Positions 51,444-60,957 of a stretch of 64,000 nt of DNA are shown here, one piece after another (position 1 is the stretch's first letter; every line of letters starts with the position of its first letter). The notes under the pieces are model-generated. The model was not told where the DNA came from and ran no database searches. It saw nothing but the letters and a program-made list of their open reading frames with translations. The DNA is from Siphonobacter sp047605205. Lineage in GTDB: Bacteria > Bacteroidota > Bacteroidia > Cytophagales > Spirosomataceae. The stretch is from contig JASGGE010000002.1 of NCBI GenBank assembly GCA_047605205.1, positions 23,760-87,759 of the forward strand, given 5' to 3'. The translations under genes were made by a program, and so were the position numbers.

Positions 51444-54400
51444 ATGATTATGCGTTATCTTTTTATACTCTTCCTGCTCATTTGCGGGCCGCTGGCCATA
51501 GCTCAGCAGCTTAAGTTTTCTGAACAGCCCGAGCAGTTTGCTCAGGATGTTCAGACAGCCAGCACAGCGATGGGCCAAGCCCAGACAGGTACCGATTTCA
51601 GCACAGCCTGGAATAGTCTTTCTGCTGAACAGAAAACGCAGGTTATTAGCATTACCAAAGCAATGCTGGCCAAAAATATGCGGCAACCTAATTACCTGAT
51701 TACCTGGTTCCAGGCAATTAGCGGAGCGGTTTCTACACAGGCCTTACCTGCCACTGAACTTAGTAACTTATTAACTGTTACCGAGAAAACCTTTAAAAAC
51801 ACTGATAGTAAAGCTTACCTGAATTACCTTTCTTTTTTAAGGTCTTTCTTAGCGAATCATCAGCTCTATACTTCTAATTACAACAAACTTTTTGCTACCA
51901 ATGGGTCCTTCCATTTTGCCTACGCAGATCAGGCATTTGAAGTAGGGTCGGCGGCTACGCTACCTGCACAGGAGCCTAAAAAAGCAGCAGAACCAGCAGA
52001 ACCCACCGACGACGGATGGGGTAATGGCTGGGATGATACCAATTGGGATACCCCCGTTCTGGCAAGCAATCAAGTCGTAAAAGCCCCACCTGCTCCTAAC
52101 GTTCTGGCTGCCGGTCCGATCCTTGAGGTTCAGGGCACTACGCTGGCCCTGGTAACTGCTCAGGATTCGTTTACAGTAGCAAATGCAACCTTCACGATTG
52201 GTATTAAAGAGGGTTTGTTATACGGAAAAAGTGGGAAGTATACCTGGCCACTTGGCGATATGGATCAGGCGAACGTAGAATTTACCTCGTATAAAATGTT
52301 ACTTAAAAATCCGCGATTTATGGCGGATGAGGCGACTTTACAATATCCTTCCCGCCTGAAAGAAGCAACCAAAGGAAGTTTTCGTTTTGAAAGTAAAAAG
52401 CGACCTGCTAATGCTCCTGTTACCCAGCCTCAGTTTCAGTCTGACGAGGCTAATGTAGAATTAAAAGGACTTGGGCCTGATCTTGAATATCGTGGTGGAA
52501 TAGCACTCGTTGGCACCAAACTTTACGGAGCCGCAGCCAATGGGCAACGAGCTACGGTCACTGTCAAACAAAATGGAAAAATAGCTTTTCAGGCACGCAG
52601 TAAAGGTTTTGAACTGGCAGATACTTTATTAACCAGCCCGGCAGTAGCTTTTTGTGGATATTTACCTTCCGGCGATTCGCTTACGCATCCAGCCATCCGA
52701 CTGGCCTTTAATACCCAAACGAAACAACTTCGGTTATCCCGTCTGGATCGGGGTGGATATAAAAATACGGATTTTGGTGACAGCTACCACGGATTTTCCA
52801 TTCTGGCGGATGCAATGGTATGGAATTTACCTTCCCAGAGAATTGAATTTGATATTATTTCGGGCCAGAATGACGTACCTGCCCGTTTTGAGTCGGTGGA
52901 TTATTATAATCCGGTTTTATACGAGCGATTAACCAGTGCCCAAGGTTTTCATCCGGTTACCATCCTGGTCAATTGCCTCAAACAACAAGGCGTAAATGCC
53001 ATTAAGGTTGATGAATTAGCCGCTCATTATCAACGTAACGCCAAGCTTATGCGGGAGGCTCTGATTCCTTCCATTGAACAGGGTTTCATTGATTATAATC
53101 CAGATACTGACCAGGTAAAAGTTAGCAAGAAAGGCCTTCATTATCAACAATCTACCTTAGCAAAAGAAGATTTTGATAATTTGATTATGCTTTCTACTCA
53201 AGTCGGTTCCGGGCGTGATAGTGTAGCCAATGCGACTATCGATTTAAACGATAGTTACCTGACCATCCGAGGGGTATCTCCCTTTAAAGTAAGTGATTCA
53301 CTGAAAATTTTTATTCATCCAACGGATCATATCGTGAAGGTTGGCAAAAACCGTTCATTCGTCTTTAATGGGGAAATGAAGCTGGATAACTTCCGCTTTA
53401 AAGGACGGAATCTGACCTTTAATTACGAGCAATTTTATGTTAATCTCGACAAACTGGATACGGTAACGTTTGTACCCAAAAAAATGAGAGGCAAGAAAGA
53501 TGCCAAAGAGATTGGGGAGGATTTAAAGTATGCTTCCGGAAAGCTATATCTGGGAAAAGTAAATAATAAATCCGGGCGGAAACCGAGCTCTCCACGCCTG
53601 GTAGTAGAAGGCGGAGCAAATATCTATTTTGACGATACTTCGCGAGTAGCAGGGATATACAATCGAAAGGTATATTTTAAAATTCCTAAAATTGATCAGG
53701 ATAGTATTACCAGTAAAGACATTGAATTTGCGGGAACCTTTTATTCCGACGGCATTTTGCCACCGATCCAAACTACCCTGATTTCCATGCCTGACAACTC
53801 TTTGGGTTTCAATTATAAAGTGCCAGTAACAGGAATCAAGCTCTATGAGGGAAAAGGCACCCTAAAAGCAGATGGCACTCTAAAAATGGATAACCAGGGT
53901 CTGCATGCCGATGGAAATATTAGTTTGTATACAACTTCATTAGATGCTAAAAACTTACTTCTAACACCCGATTCGCTCGTAACAACAAGTGGAACAGAAG
54001 GACATATTCGGGAAGGAACCATTGGCAAAGCCTATTTTCCGGAAGTAGCCTTAAAAAATTACGAAGTTCGCTGGTTACCTAAAAAAGATAGCTTACTCAT
54101 TAAGGACAAAGGAAGTTCGTTTGATTTCTACGCAGGCAGTTCAAAGCTGAGTGGCGATTTAGTAGTACGGGCAAGCGGGTTATACGGAAATGGGGTAATG
54201 AAACGACAAGACTCTGAAATTAACTCAGATGTTTTCCAGTTCAAGCAAAATCAATTCACGGCTCAACGTTCGCAGATTCGGATAGGGAACATCGATAAAC
54301 CCGTTCTGATTGGTAAAACCGTTGATGTAACCTTTAATACGACTGCTCAAAACGCCATTATTCAAACGCCCAAAGAAGCTACCCTGGAGGATTCTTCCAG

Positions 54401-56381
54401 CTTATACTTCCCTTATGCTTCCTATACTACGAACATTAATCGAGCAGATTGGGATATCGCGAAGAAGTCCATTAATATGAAAGGCAATGTAAAAAGCTCT
54501 GTCTTCACCTCTACGAATCCTGATCAGGCTGGCTTAACTTTCAATGGCTCAGAAGCATTATATGACATTGAAAAAATGACTTTAAATATCAAAGGCGTAC
54601 CTTATATCAAGTCGGCTGATGCGATGATCATTCCCGATAAAGGCTTGGTTGCTATTAAGCAAAATGCTGAAATGATTCCCCTGAAAAAGGCTCGCATTAT
54701 TGCTGATACTCTAAATCAATTCCACCATTTATCAGATGGCAATATTCAGATTTTATCCGCTAAGAAGTTTGATGGCGAAGCCATTTATCAATACGTTCGG
54801 CAAAAAGGCGATACAACCAAGCTAAAAATGGATGCCTTTGAATTCCGTGAAATAGCCGGTCAAACGGTAAAACCAGGAAAAAAATCAAAAGAGAACACCG
54901 CTGCTAATAATGTCATTTATTCCACCATAGCGAAGGCTGAAATCGGAGAAGACAAACACTTTTTGCTAACCCCACGCTTATTATTTAAAGGTAATGCCAC
55001 TATGAACGCGGCCGATCAGGGCTTGCGTTTCAATGGAGCCATTCAACCCAATCTGAAAAGTAAAATTGCCGAACCCGGCTGGATTGCCTTCAAAGGGAAT
55101 AATGGAGATAGTTTAAGCCTGAAAGTAGATGAACTTAAAGGGGAAGATAATTCGACCCCCCTGTACGTGGGTTTACACTTTGGGGGTTCAGGCATGTACT
55201 TAAGCTTCCTGTCTCCTAAAGATTCTCCTCAGGATCAGGATATTTTTATTGCCAATGGTTTAATGCGGGACGATCCTAAAACGAACCAGCTGACCATTGC
55301 CAGTGATGCAAAAGCAAACGACCAGATGCTGGAAGGAGCTAAATACGTGCTCGATGACTCTAAAAAAGTGATCACCTACGAAGGCCCCATGAATCTGTTC
55401 TATCCAACTACTATAGCTCAGGCCGCTGGCTATGCCCGGATTGTCCCTGATTCAAACAAGTACACCTTTAACACTATGCTGGTGTTCAACTCAGCCTTAC
55501 CGGCAGCAGCTCTGGCGGCAGCGGCGGATAAAATAGTCAAAACAAATCTGGACGAAAAAATCAGTGAAGTTGCGGCAGAAGAAGATTTCGACCGCCTTAT
55601 GTTAAAAATAGCGAATCTGGCCGGAAACAAAGCAGCCGAAGCATACAGTCAGAAAGCCACCAATGGAGCGAACGTTCCGCTTCCTACTATTTCCTCCAAA
55701 TTTGCCGCAACAGCCGTGCTTTCGAATTTGAGCTTACGCTACAATAAAGACAATCAGGCGTTTTATAGTATCGGTAAAATTGGGGTAGCTAATATTGGGG
55801 TAACCGACATTAATAGCCAGTTTGATGGGGCCGTTGAAATCCGTAAAAATCCTCAGGGTGGCGATGATATGTTTATTTATCTGGAATTAAGCCCCGACGT
55901 TTGGTATTACTTTGCTCAGGTACAGGGAACCCTCGGGGTATTCAGCTCAGATCAGGATTTCAATACGCAGGTGCAGGCAAAAGTTACCAGGAACAATGTT
56001 TTCATGCTGGCTTCAGAAGAAGACAAAATATCCTTCGTAGATCGCTTTGCCAGTATGTATCGCCCACGGACGACTAAACCCAAACCAGCAACGAGACCCG
56101 CTGTGAATAATCCTGCTCCAGCGGTTACTCAGCAAACAGCAGAGCCTGTTAAAACGGAAGAGAAAAACGCTGAGCAAGCGGAAGAAGAGAAACTGGCTGA
56201 TGAGCCTGCTCAGAAAAGCAATTCAAAAACCAAAAAGTCTACTAAAAAAACTACTGTAGCTCAATTACCTAAAAAAGTGATAGATTCTGATTCGACGAAA
56301 ACTAAACCCAAGATTTCGTCCCTTTCTGAAACAGATGAAACGGCACCCAAAAAGCCAGCTGAAAAGAAAACCGGCTTCTAG
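51444..56381 (+). CDS. Large exported envelope protein, 1645 residues, family not recognised
   Basis: A signal peptide ends at about residue 21 (LAIAQ). Residues 20-180 look helical. A Gly/Asp/Trp-rich linker (DDGWGNGWDDTNWD) follows. From about 220 to 1450 the sequence is dominated by short beta strands separated by Lys/Asp/Gly turns, without cysteines, as in elongated beta-sheet or beta-solenoid lipid-transport proteins such as AsmA-like or LptD-like domains. From about 1540 to the end it is a disordered Lys/Pro/Glu/Thr tail. The size, lack of a T9SS CTD and beta-rich body suggest a periplasmic or outer-membrane-bound protein. I cannot name a function. Terminators lie before and after, so it is transcribed alone. 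Confidence 0.7.
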   Translation: MIMRYLFILFLLICGPLAIAQQLKFSEQPEQFAQDVQTASTAMGQAQTGTDFSTAWNSLSAEQKTQVISITKAMLAKNMRQPNYLITWFQAISGAVSTQALPATELSNLLTVTEKTFKNTDSKAYLNYLSFLRSFLANHQLYTSNYNKLFATNGSFHFAYADQAFEVGSAATLPAQEPKKAAEPAEPTDDGWGNGWDDTNWDTPVLASNQVVKAPPAPNVLAAGPILEVQGTTLALVTAQDSFTVANATFTIGIKEGLLYGKSGKYTWPLGDMDQANVEFTSYKMLLKNPRFMADEATLQYPSRLKEATKGSFRFESKKRPANAPVTQPQFQSDEANVELKGLGPDLEYRGGIALVGTKLYGAAANGQRATVTVKQNGKIAFQARSKGFELADTLLTSPAVAFCGYLPSGDSLTHPAIRLAFNTQTKQLRLSRLDRGGYKNTDFGDSYHGFSILADAMVWNLPSQRIEFDIISGQNDVPARFESVDYYNPVLYERLTSAQGFHPVTILVNCLKQQGVNAIKVDELAAHYQRNAKLMREALIPSIEQGFIDYNPDTDQVKVSKKGLHYQQSTLAKEDFDNLIMLSTQVGSGRDSVANATIDLNDSYLTIRGVSPFKVSDSLKIFIHPTDHIVKVGKNRSFVFNGEMKLDNFRFKGRNLTFNYEQFYVNLDKLDTVTFVPKKMRGKKDAKEIGEDLKYASGKLYLGKVNNKSGRKPSSPRLVVEGGANIYFDDTSRVAGIYNRKVYFKIPKIDQDSITSKDIEFAGTFYSDGILPPIQTTLISMPDNSLGFNYKVPVTGIKLYEGKGTLKADGTLKMDNQGLHADGNISLYTTSLDAKNLLLTPDSLVTTSGTEGHIREGTIGKAYFPEVALKNYEVRWLPKKDSLLIKDKGSSFDFYAGSSKLSGDLVVRASGLYGNGVMKRQDSEINSDVFQFKQNQFTAQRSQIRIGNIDKPVLIGKTVDVTFNTTAQNAIIQTPKEATLEDSSSLYFPYASYTTNINRADWDIAKKSINMKGNVKSSVFTSTNPDQAGLTFNGSEALYDIEKMTLNIKGVPYIKSADAMIIPDKGLVAIKQNAEMIPLKKARIIADTLNQFHHLSDGNIQILSAKKFDGEAIYQYVRQKGDTTKLKMDAFEFREIAGQTVKPGKKSKENTAANNVIYSTIAKAEIGEDKHFLLTPRLLFKGNATMNAADQGLRFNGAIQPNLKSKIAEPGWIAFKGNNGDSLSLKVDELKGEDNSTPLYVGLHFGGSGMYLSFLSPKDSPQDQDIFIANGLMRDDPKTNQLTIASDAKANDQMLEGAKYVLDDSKKVITYEGPMNLFYPTTIAQAAGYARIVPDSNKYTFNTMLVFNSALPAAALAAAADKIVKTNLDEKISEVAAEEDFDRLMLKIANLAGNKAAEAYSQKATNGANVPLPTISSKFAATAVLSNLSLRYNKDNQAFYSIGKIGVANIGVTDINSQFDGAVEIRKNPQGGDDMFIYLELSPDVWYYFAQVQGTLGVFSSDQDFNTQVQAKVTRNNVFMLASEEDKISFVDRFASMYRPRTTKPKPATRPAVNNPAPAVTQQTAEPVKTEEKNAEQAEEEKLADEPAQKSNSKTKKSTKKTTVAQLPKKVIDSDSTKTKPKISSLSETDETAPKKPAEKKTGF

Positions 56382-56402
56382 CAGAACGTAAGGAATGGAA
56401 TC

Positions 56403-56436
56403 AAAAGCCGCAAAGAATCAAATCTTTGCGGCTTTT
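56403..56436 (+). terminator. Terminator of the large envelope gene
   Basis: Perfect 14-bp stem AAAAGCCGCAAAGA/TCTTTGCGGCTTTT with a 6-nt loop, then TTT. Confidence 0.9.
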
Positions 56437-56476
56437 TTTGCAGATTCGCATCTGGTATCCTCTATCCTTATTATAC

Positions 56477-56842
56477 GTGCGATTTACTCAACAAGTTGCC
56501 ATTGTTACCGGAGCTGGTCAAGGCATTGGTTATGAAATATGCCGTCAGTTAGTTCAACAGGGAGCAACCGTGATCTTAAATGATCTGGACGAATCTCTGG
56601 CTGAAAAAGCCGCCGGAAAAATTCAGGCCGAAGGCGGCATTTGTGTAGCCATTCCAGGAGACTCGGCTGCCTTTGTTCAGTATCTGGTTGCTACTACCGT
56701 TCAGCGGTTTGGTAAACTGGATATTCTGGTTGCCAATGCCGGAATTACCACATTCGGCAGCTTTTTCGACTATCAGCCAGAATCCCTACAAGCTTTACTG
56801 GATCTGAACATTCGGGGAACTTTCTTTGAGAGTGCTAATTAA
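56477..56842 (+). pseudogene. SDR-family oxidoreductase, 3' half lost
   Basis: The likely start is GTG 56477 (MRFTQQVAIVTGAGQGIGYE). Residues match the N-terminal half of a short-chain dehydrogenase: TGAGQGIG cofactor loop, VANAGI (NAG motif) and LDLNIRGTFF. The protein then ends after about 121 residues with ESAN, where IS1-related sequence begins. The catalytic Tyr-x-x-x-Lys and the rest (about 130 residues) are missing and do not reappear beyond the element. The gene is therefore inactive. Confidence 0.9.
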
Positions 56843-57558
56843 AGATAGATAGAACTATTTTTTGGTATTCTTCAAATCCGTTGTTTTCATGTATATACCA
56901 ACAGATGTGGAGCGTTGCCAATACCCTTTCTGCCGATTTCGATACGACTTTTGTTCTTCTTGTCATTCGTCCCGGAAAATGCCTGATGTTTGAGTTGCTT
57001 TGCTCTATTGTTGGGGTATGTTACTTGCCCATGACGTGCCTTTCTTTGGCAATAACCTTTGCGTCACTTCCCAGTCGTCCGTATAAAAAACGGCATCTAT
57101 GTTTTAAACCTTTCAAAGAATCTTCTGAATGTCTTGGCAGAACGATTGCCGACACACCAGCCCATGGTTTTGTTTGGAAGCCTATCCACTGCCCGCCAGA
57201 CCCATAACTTTTCTTTTTTTCATTGACGAAGTGCCACATCTCGTCAAACTCAATTTCTTGAATCGTGTCGCCAATGTCGGGTTCAGGCAAACTGCCAGCA
57301 CCTTTCTGATCCATTTCAACACAGCAGGACGGCTGACATTGAATGATAAAACCATAGCTCGATTTGCCCCTTCCGTAAAGCAATACCGCTAAGGCTTTGC
57401 CTTCCGCACTTAATTTTCTCTTTCGTCTCCCGACATGTAATGCTTATTGCGAACCTTGCAATTCTTTATGTATTCACTACTGCCACAACCTTTACACACG
57501 ATTTCCATATCCGTTTTCGGCAAAAAAAATAAAACTATCTAAAGTAAAAACTCTCAAA
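56825..57558 (-). mobile_element. Decayed IS1-family insertion sequence, about 734 bp
   Basis: The ends share TTTGAGAGT (56825-56833) and ACTCTCAAA (57550-57558), followed inward by weaker matches around AGATAG and TATTTTTT. The length fits the IS1 family. It contains a transposase frame broken by frameshifts. No target-site duplication is apparent: the left flank GGAACTTTC and the right flank TTAAGACAG do not match, which fits a deletion at one side. Confidence 0.75.
56835..57508 (-). pseudogene. IS1-family transposase remnant
   Basis: The reading frame begins MEIVCKGCGSSEYIKNC (zinc-ribbon N-terminus) at 57508 and breaks at a stop near residue 33. A second frame carries LLYGRGKSSYGF, then IQEIEFDEMWHFVNEKKKS (catalytic DDE region with the Glu-Phe-Asp-Glu-Met-Trp core), KTKPWAG and LPRHSEDSLKG. 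A third frame ends HENNGFEEYQKIVLSIFN. At least three frameshifts are needed to rebuild a full product. It is inactive. Confidence 0.88.
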
Positions 57559-57663
57559 TTAAGACAGGATTAAATAAAAATATTTATACTCATAAAATGA
57601 AGTATTAGATACAAACACGGGTATCAGACATGTATCCGTTAACTTAATATATGGTATATATTT

Positions 57664-57695
57664 TTTGTAGCCAATATTGCATATCAGTATATTTG
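57664..57695 (+). promoter_or_regulatory. Consensus Bacteroidota promoter at the island's left edge
   Basis: TTTG (57664-57667), a 20-nt spacer and TATATTTG (57688-57695) match the -33/-7 consensus exactly. Transcription should start about 57699, giving a 90-nt leader before 57790. Confidence 0.75.
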
Positions 57696-57696
57696 T

Positions 57697-57713
57697 AAGT
57701 ATACTTATAAGTA
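57697..57713 (+). promoter_or_regulatory. Palindromic operator-like site at the start of transcription
   Basis: AAGTATACTT is a perfect 10-bp palindrome, followed two bases later by a third half-site AAGTA. It sits on the predicted transcription start, where a repressor would block the promoter at 57664-57695. No regulator gene lies within the visible island. Confidence 0.35.
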
Positions 57714-57789
57714 TTTGACAGTATAAAGGCTGGTTAATAGAAGATAGTAACGTATCAAGGCCACAAGTACCAATAGAAACACTATTCAT

Positions 57790-58116
57790 ATGAAATTTTC
57801 ACAGTTAGTGCTTTTCTGTATACTTCTAAGTATAAAGTCAGTAAGTCAGCCCAACATCTCGAAACTCAAAAAAGCTGGAACTTACCAAAAGCCTTGGCTC
57901 AGGTATCAATTTGATGTTGATCTGCTTCAACCAAATGGCCCGAATTCATCTTACCACGTATTTATCAATCAAAAGGCTGTGCTCATGGTTACAGCAGAGC
58001 CATTGACACATAAGGACGATCTGCTACTGATAGAGGATACAGCAATCTATGCCAAGCCGAAACAGGTGCTCGCTCGCACCGATCCGTATTGGTGGCAATG
58101 GAAAAGAGCGTTATAA
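57790..58116 (+). CDS. Small secreted protein, not recognised, possibly a truncated remnant
   Basis: A 108-residue product with a signal peptide (MKFSQLVLFCILLSIKSVSQ). The mature part, about 88 residues, is rich in Lys, Gln and aromatic residues and ends in DPYWWQWKRAL. I see no known domain. It follows a strong promoter. The frame overlaps by about 70 nt another frame that encodes the end of a polyprenyl synthetase, so its C-terminus may be formed by a deletion joint. Confidence 0.45.
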   Translation: MKFSQLVLFCILLSIKSVSQPNISKLKKAGTYQKPWLRYQFDVDLLQPNGPNSSYHVFINQKAVLMVTAEPLTHKDDLLLIEDTAIYAKPKQVLARTDPYWWQWKRAL

Positions 58117-58399
58117 TGATATATACGAAGGTAAAATTACGCTTCCATTAATGATTGTATTAAAGCAAAGTAATTTTCTTGAAAAATTATACTTATTATC
58201 CATCGTTCGTTTTTTTCCAAGAAAAACATTTTCACATTCAGTCATTGAAAGCTACCTTAAAAAGTATAATGGTATTGAACACGCCAGAGAGAAAGCTTAC
58301 GGTTTTTTAGTTGATAGTGAAGAGCTAATGAATAATTTTCCTACATCAATTTATAAAGATAAATTAATAAGCATTTTGAAGACAATACGTAGTTCATGA
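58049..58399 (+). pseudogene. Polyprenyl synthetase, C-terminal fragment
   Basis: From about 58110 the translation reads YNDIYEGKITLPLMIVLKQ, the conserved segment after the second Asp-rich motif of trans-polyprenyl synthetases (usually NDxxEGKxTLPL). It ends with YLKKYNGIEHAREKAYGF and KLISILKTIRSS, matching their last helices. Only about 95 of some 300 residues remain; the catalytic Asp-rich motifs are absent. The preceding bases encode the unrelated secreted ORF, so this is a joint between two sequences. Confidence 0.8.
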
Positions 58400-58454
58400 A
58401 TTTCTAGAATTCCAGATCAGTTCACAACTTATTGTTTAAGTTTAGCTTTACAGA

Positions 58455-60926
58455 ATGAAGATTTTTCATTTTTATTTCAGAATTAAACATCAAATAAAAA
58501 TAAATTTAGCACAAAAAATACTTTTGTTGCTGTTTAGTATTTTTACAACAGTTGATTGCTTAGGTCAGGCTAAAATCATAGGTCAATTACGCAATAAAGT
58601 AAATAATGAACCAATTATAAGTGCAGTCATCCAAATTCAGGATAATAATATCAATACAATTACAGACACATTAGGTAAGTTCAAATTAATAACACCTAAG
58701 AAGGGTATATATAATTTAATCATTTCCTGTATTGGCTATAAAACGACAACGCTATTTGATCTAGAAACATTTGAGATTAAGGATACCTATATAGACGCCA
58801 CACTGGAAGAAAATGCAACTGAACTGAATGGGGTTACAGTAAGACCTTCCGATTTTCACAAAACCTATGAGAGTCCTGTATCGCTAAAAACACTTAGCAG
58901 TGCTGAAATAGAACGGATGCCAGGGGGTTTTAGGGATATATCCAGAGTCATTCAAGCCTTTCCGGGAGTAGCATCACCACCTACAGCATGGCGTAATGAT
59001 ATAATCATACGAGGAGGGGCTTCGTATGAAAATAAATTCTTTTTGGATGGCATACAGATACCCAACATAAATCACTTCTCAACACAAGGGTCAGCTGCCG
59101 GAGCCTATGGCTTGATCAATCCTTCCTATTTAAAAGAAGCCAATATATACTCAGGTGCGTTCCCTTCGAATCGGGGAAATGCCCTCAGCTCCATTTTTGA
59201 ATTTAGATTAAAAGATGGATCACCTCAACCCATCAAGTCAAATATTGTAGCTGGAACAACTGACTTTACCTTATCAACGGATGGGAAGCTAAGCAATAAG
59301 ATTACCTATATATCCTCCGTTCGGGTCGCTAACTGGAATCTTATCTCAAAAACACTTGGGTTATTTGTTCTTCCTGTATATTCTGATGCTCTGATAAAGA
59401 TTAAATATAAAGGCTTAAAACAGGAATTTACAGTATTGGGAGTTGGAGCCAATGATAATATTCAACCAAATTTAAATGTAGAATCAGGTCCTTTCGTGGA
59501 TCAGAGCAATGTTAATGTTACACAAACATTGAATCGGTATTTAAAACAACTAGCCTTCAATCGACAGTGGAACTTTACAGTTGGTGGTATTTATAAGCAT
59601 TACTTTAAAAATAGTAATCTGGTTGTTTCAGGGAGTTATTACAAGCTGTATAATAAATTAGAGAATTATACCAATCAGATTGAGAAAACAGGCAAATATA
59701 TTGATTATGCGTCGTATGAAGGAGAGTCAAATGTTCGAGTTGAACATAACATACAAAAAAAAAGAATCAGTATTAATTATGGATTCACTTATGAAAACCA
59801 ATTAATCTCTGTCGATAATTATTTAATTGGGTTGAATGTACGTAAAAGTACGATAGATACGACAACCTACAATTCCAACATAGCATTCAATCAATACTCT
59901 ATCTTTTCTCAATTTAGTTATAAGTACAATAGAGGGTCTATTTCATTTGGTTTGCGAAGTGATGCCAGTGATTTTTCTCATCAGGCAAATAACTTCTTTT
60001 CTCAGTTTTCGCCCAGAGTCTCCTTTTCATATGATCTTACTAGTAAACTTAGCTTAAACTTTAATAGCGGATTGTATTATCAAACCCCTTTGATTACCAT
60101 GATTGCGTATAAAAATGCAGAAGGCATTTTTGCTAATAAAGATTCATTAAAATACATGCGTTGTTTTCATATAATTGGCGGAATTGACTATTTAAATTCC
60201 TCTAATTTAAAAATCAGTTTGGAAGGATTCTTCAAGTCTTATCAAAATGCACCTTTTCTAAAAACAGAAAATATTCCATTAGCAACTTATTCGAGTATTG
60301 TTAGTCAGCAAGCAATTGGTAATGCTCCATCATCATCTCAGGCAGTTGGTAAAGCCTATGGTATTGAGTTGTTAATTCATCAAAAATTATGGAAAGGGTA
60401 TTATGGAATCTTGTCTTATACATTTCTACACAGTATGTATAAGAGCATAAGTGCCGCAAACTACATTCCTTCTGTATGGGATTATCGACATACATTTTCT
60501 CTTACGGGAGGGAAACGATTTGCTAATTCTTGGGAAGTGGGTATGAAATATAAATTCCTTACAGGCAGTCCTTATACGCCAATTAATCAGGCATTATCAT
60601 CATTAATTCCTGTATTTAATGTCAATCCAATTGGTTATCCAGACTTCGCTAAAATTAACTCTCAACGTTTTAATATATATAGTGCTTTTGATTTACGGGT
60701 TGAAAAGACATTCATCATTAAACGGTTCAATGTGAGCACCTATATCGATATTCAGAATCTGTTTAATTCAAATTTTGTCGTTCCTCCTTTTCTGGGCGTG
60801 AATCTGGATGCTAACCATATGCCACTAATTGATAGTACTGATCCAACCCGGTATGATACAAAGGTTTTAACCTTTAAAGCTCCATTCAGTATTTTACCAA
60901 CGTCTGGGGTTAGTGTTACATTTTAA
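58455..60926 (+). CDS. TonB-dependent receptor with carboxypeptidase-regulatory-like N-domain
   Basis: An 823-residue outer-membrane receptor, apparently intact. The signal peptide ends near CLGQ (about residue 38). Residues 40-130 form the CarboxypepD_reg-like domain (GQLRNKVNNEPIISAVIQIQ). The plug follows, with ISRVIQAFPGVA and DIIIRGGASYENKFFLDG (about 188-205). The rest is a 22-strand barrel ending in SGVSVTF, the expected terminal Phe. It imports an unidentified ligand using TonB energy. No SusD-like gene follows. The DNA is notably AT-rich. It stands between gene fragments and a broken barrel gene. Confidence 0.93.
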   Translation: MKIFHFYFRIKHQIKINLAQKILLLLFSIFTTVDCLGQAKIIGQLRNKVNNEPIISAVIQIQDNNINTITDTLGKFKLITPKKGIYNLIISCIGYKTTTLFDLETFEIKDTYIDATLEENATELNGVTVRPSDFHKTYESPVSLKTLSSAEIERMPGGFRDISRVIQAFPGVASPPTAWRNDIIIRGGASYENKFFLDGIQIPNINHFSTQGSAAGAYGLINPSYLKEANIYSGAFPSNRGNALSSIFEFRLKDGSPQPIKSNIVAGTTDFTLSTDGKLSNKITYISSVRVANWNLISKTLGLFVLPVYSDALIKIKYKGLKQEFTVLGVGANDNIQPNLNVESGPFVDQSNVNVTQTLNRYLKQLAFNRQWNFTVGGIYKHYFKNSNLVVSGSYYKLYNKLENYTNQIEKTGKYIDYASYEGESNVRVEHNIQKKRISINYGFTYENQLISVDNYLIGLNVRKSTIDTTTYNSNIAFNQYSIFSQFSYKYNRGSISFGLRSDASDFSHQANNFFSQFSPRVSFSYDLTSKLSLNFNSGLYYQTPLITMIAYKNAEGIFANKDSLKYMRCFHIIGGIDYLNSSNLKISLEGFFKSYQNAPFLKTENIPLATYSSIVSQQAIGNAPSSSQAVGKAYGIELLIHQKLWKGYYGILSYTFLHSMYKSISAANYIPSVWDYRHTFSLTGGKRFANSWEVGMKYKFLTGSPYTPINQALSSLIPVFNVNPIGYPDFAKINSQRFNIYSAFDLRVEKTFIIKRFNVSTYIDIQNLFNSNFVVPPFLGVNLDANHMPLIDSTDPTRYDTKVLTFKAPFSILPTSGVSVTF

Positions 60927-60957
60927 TAGTTGTTCATTTAGATTCACAGTTGACTAA

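Noticed and set aside
56881..57392. Plus-strand open frames inside the IS1 element
   Set aside because: They are shadows of the transposase on the other strand.
58049..58110. Start of the polyprenyl fragment as a real N-terminus (MPSRNRC)
   Set aside because: These residues come from the other frame of the secreted ORF and have no similarity to synthetases.
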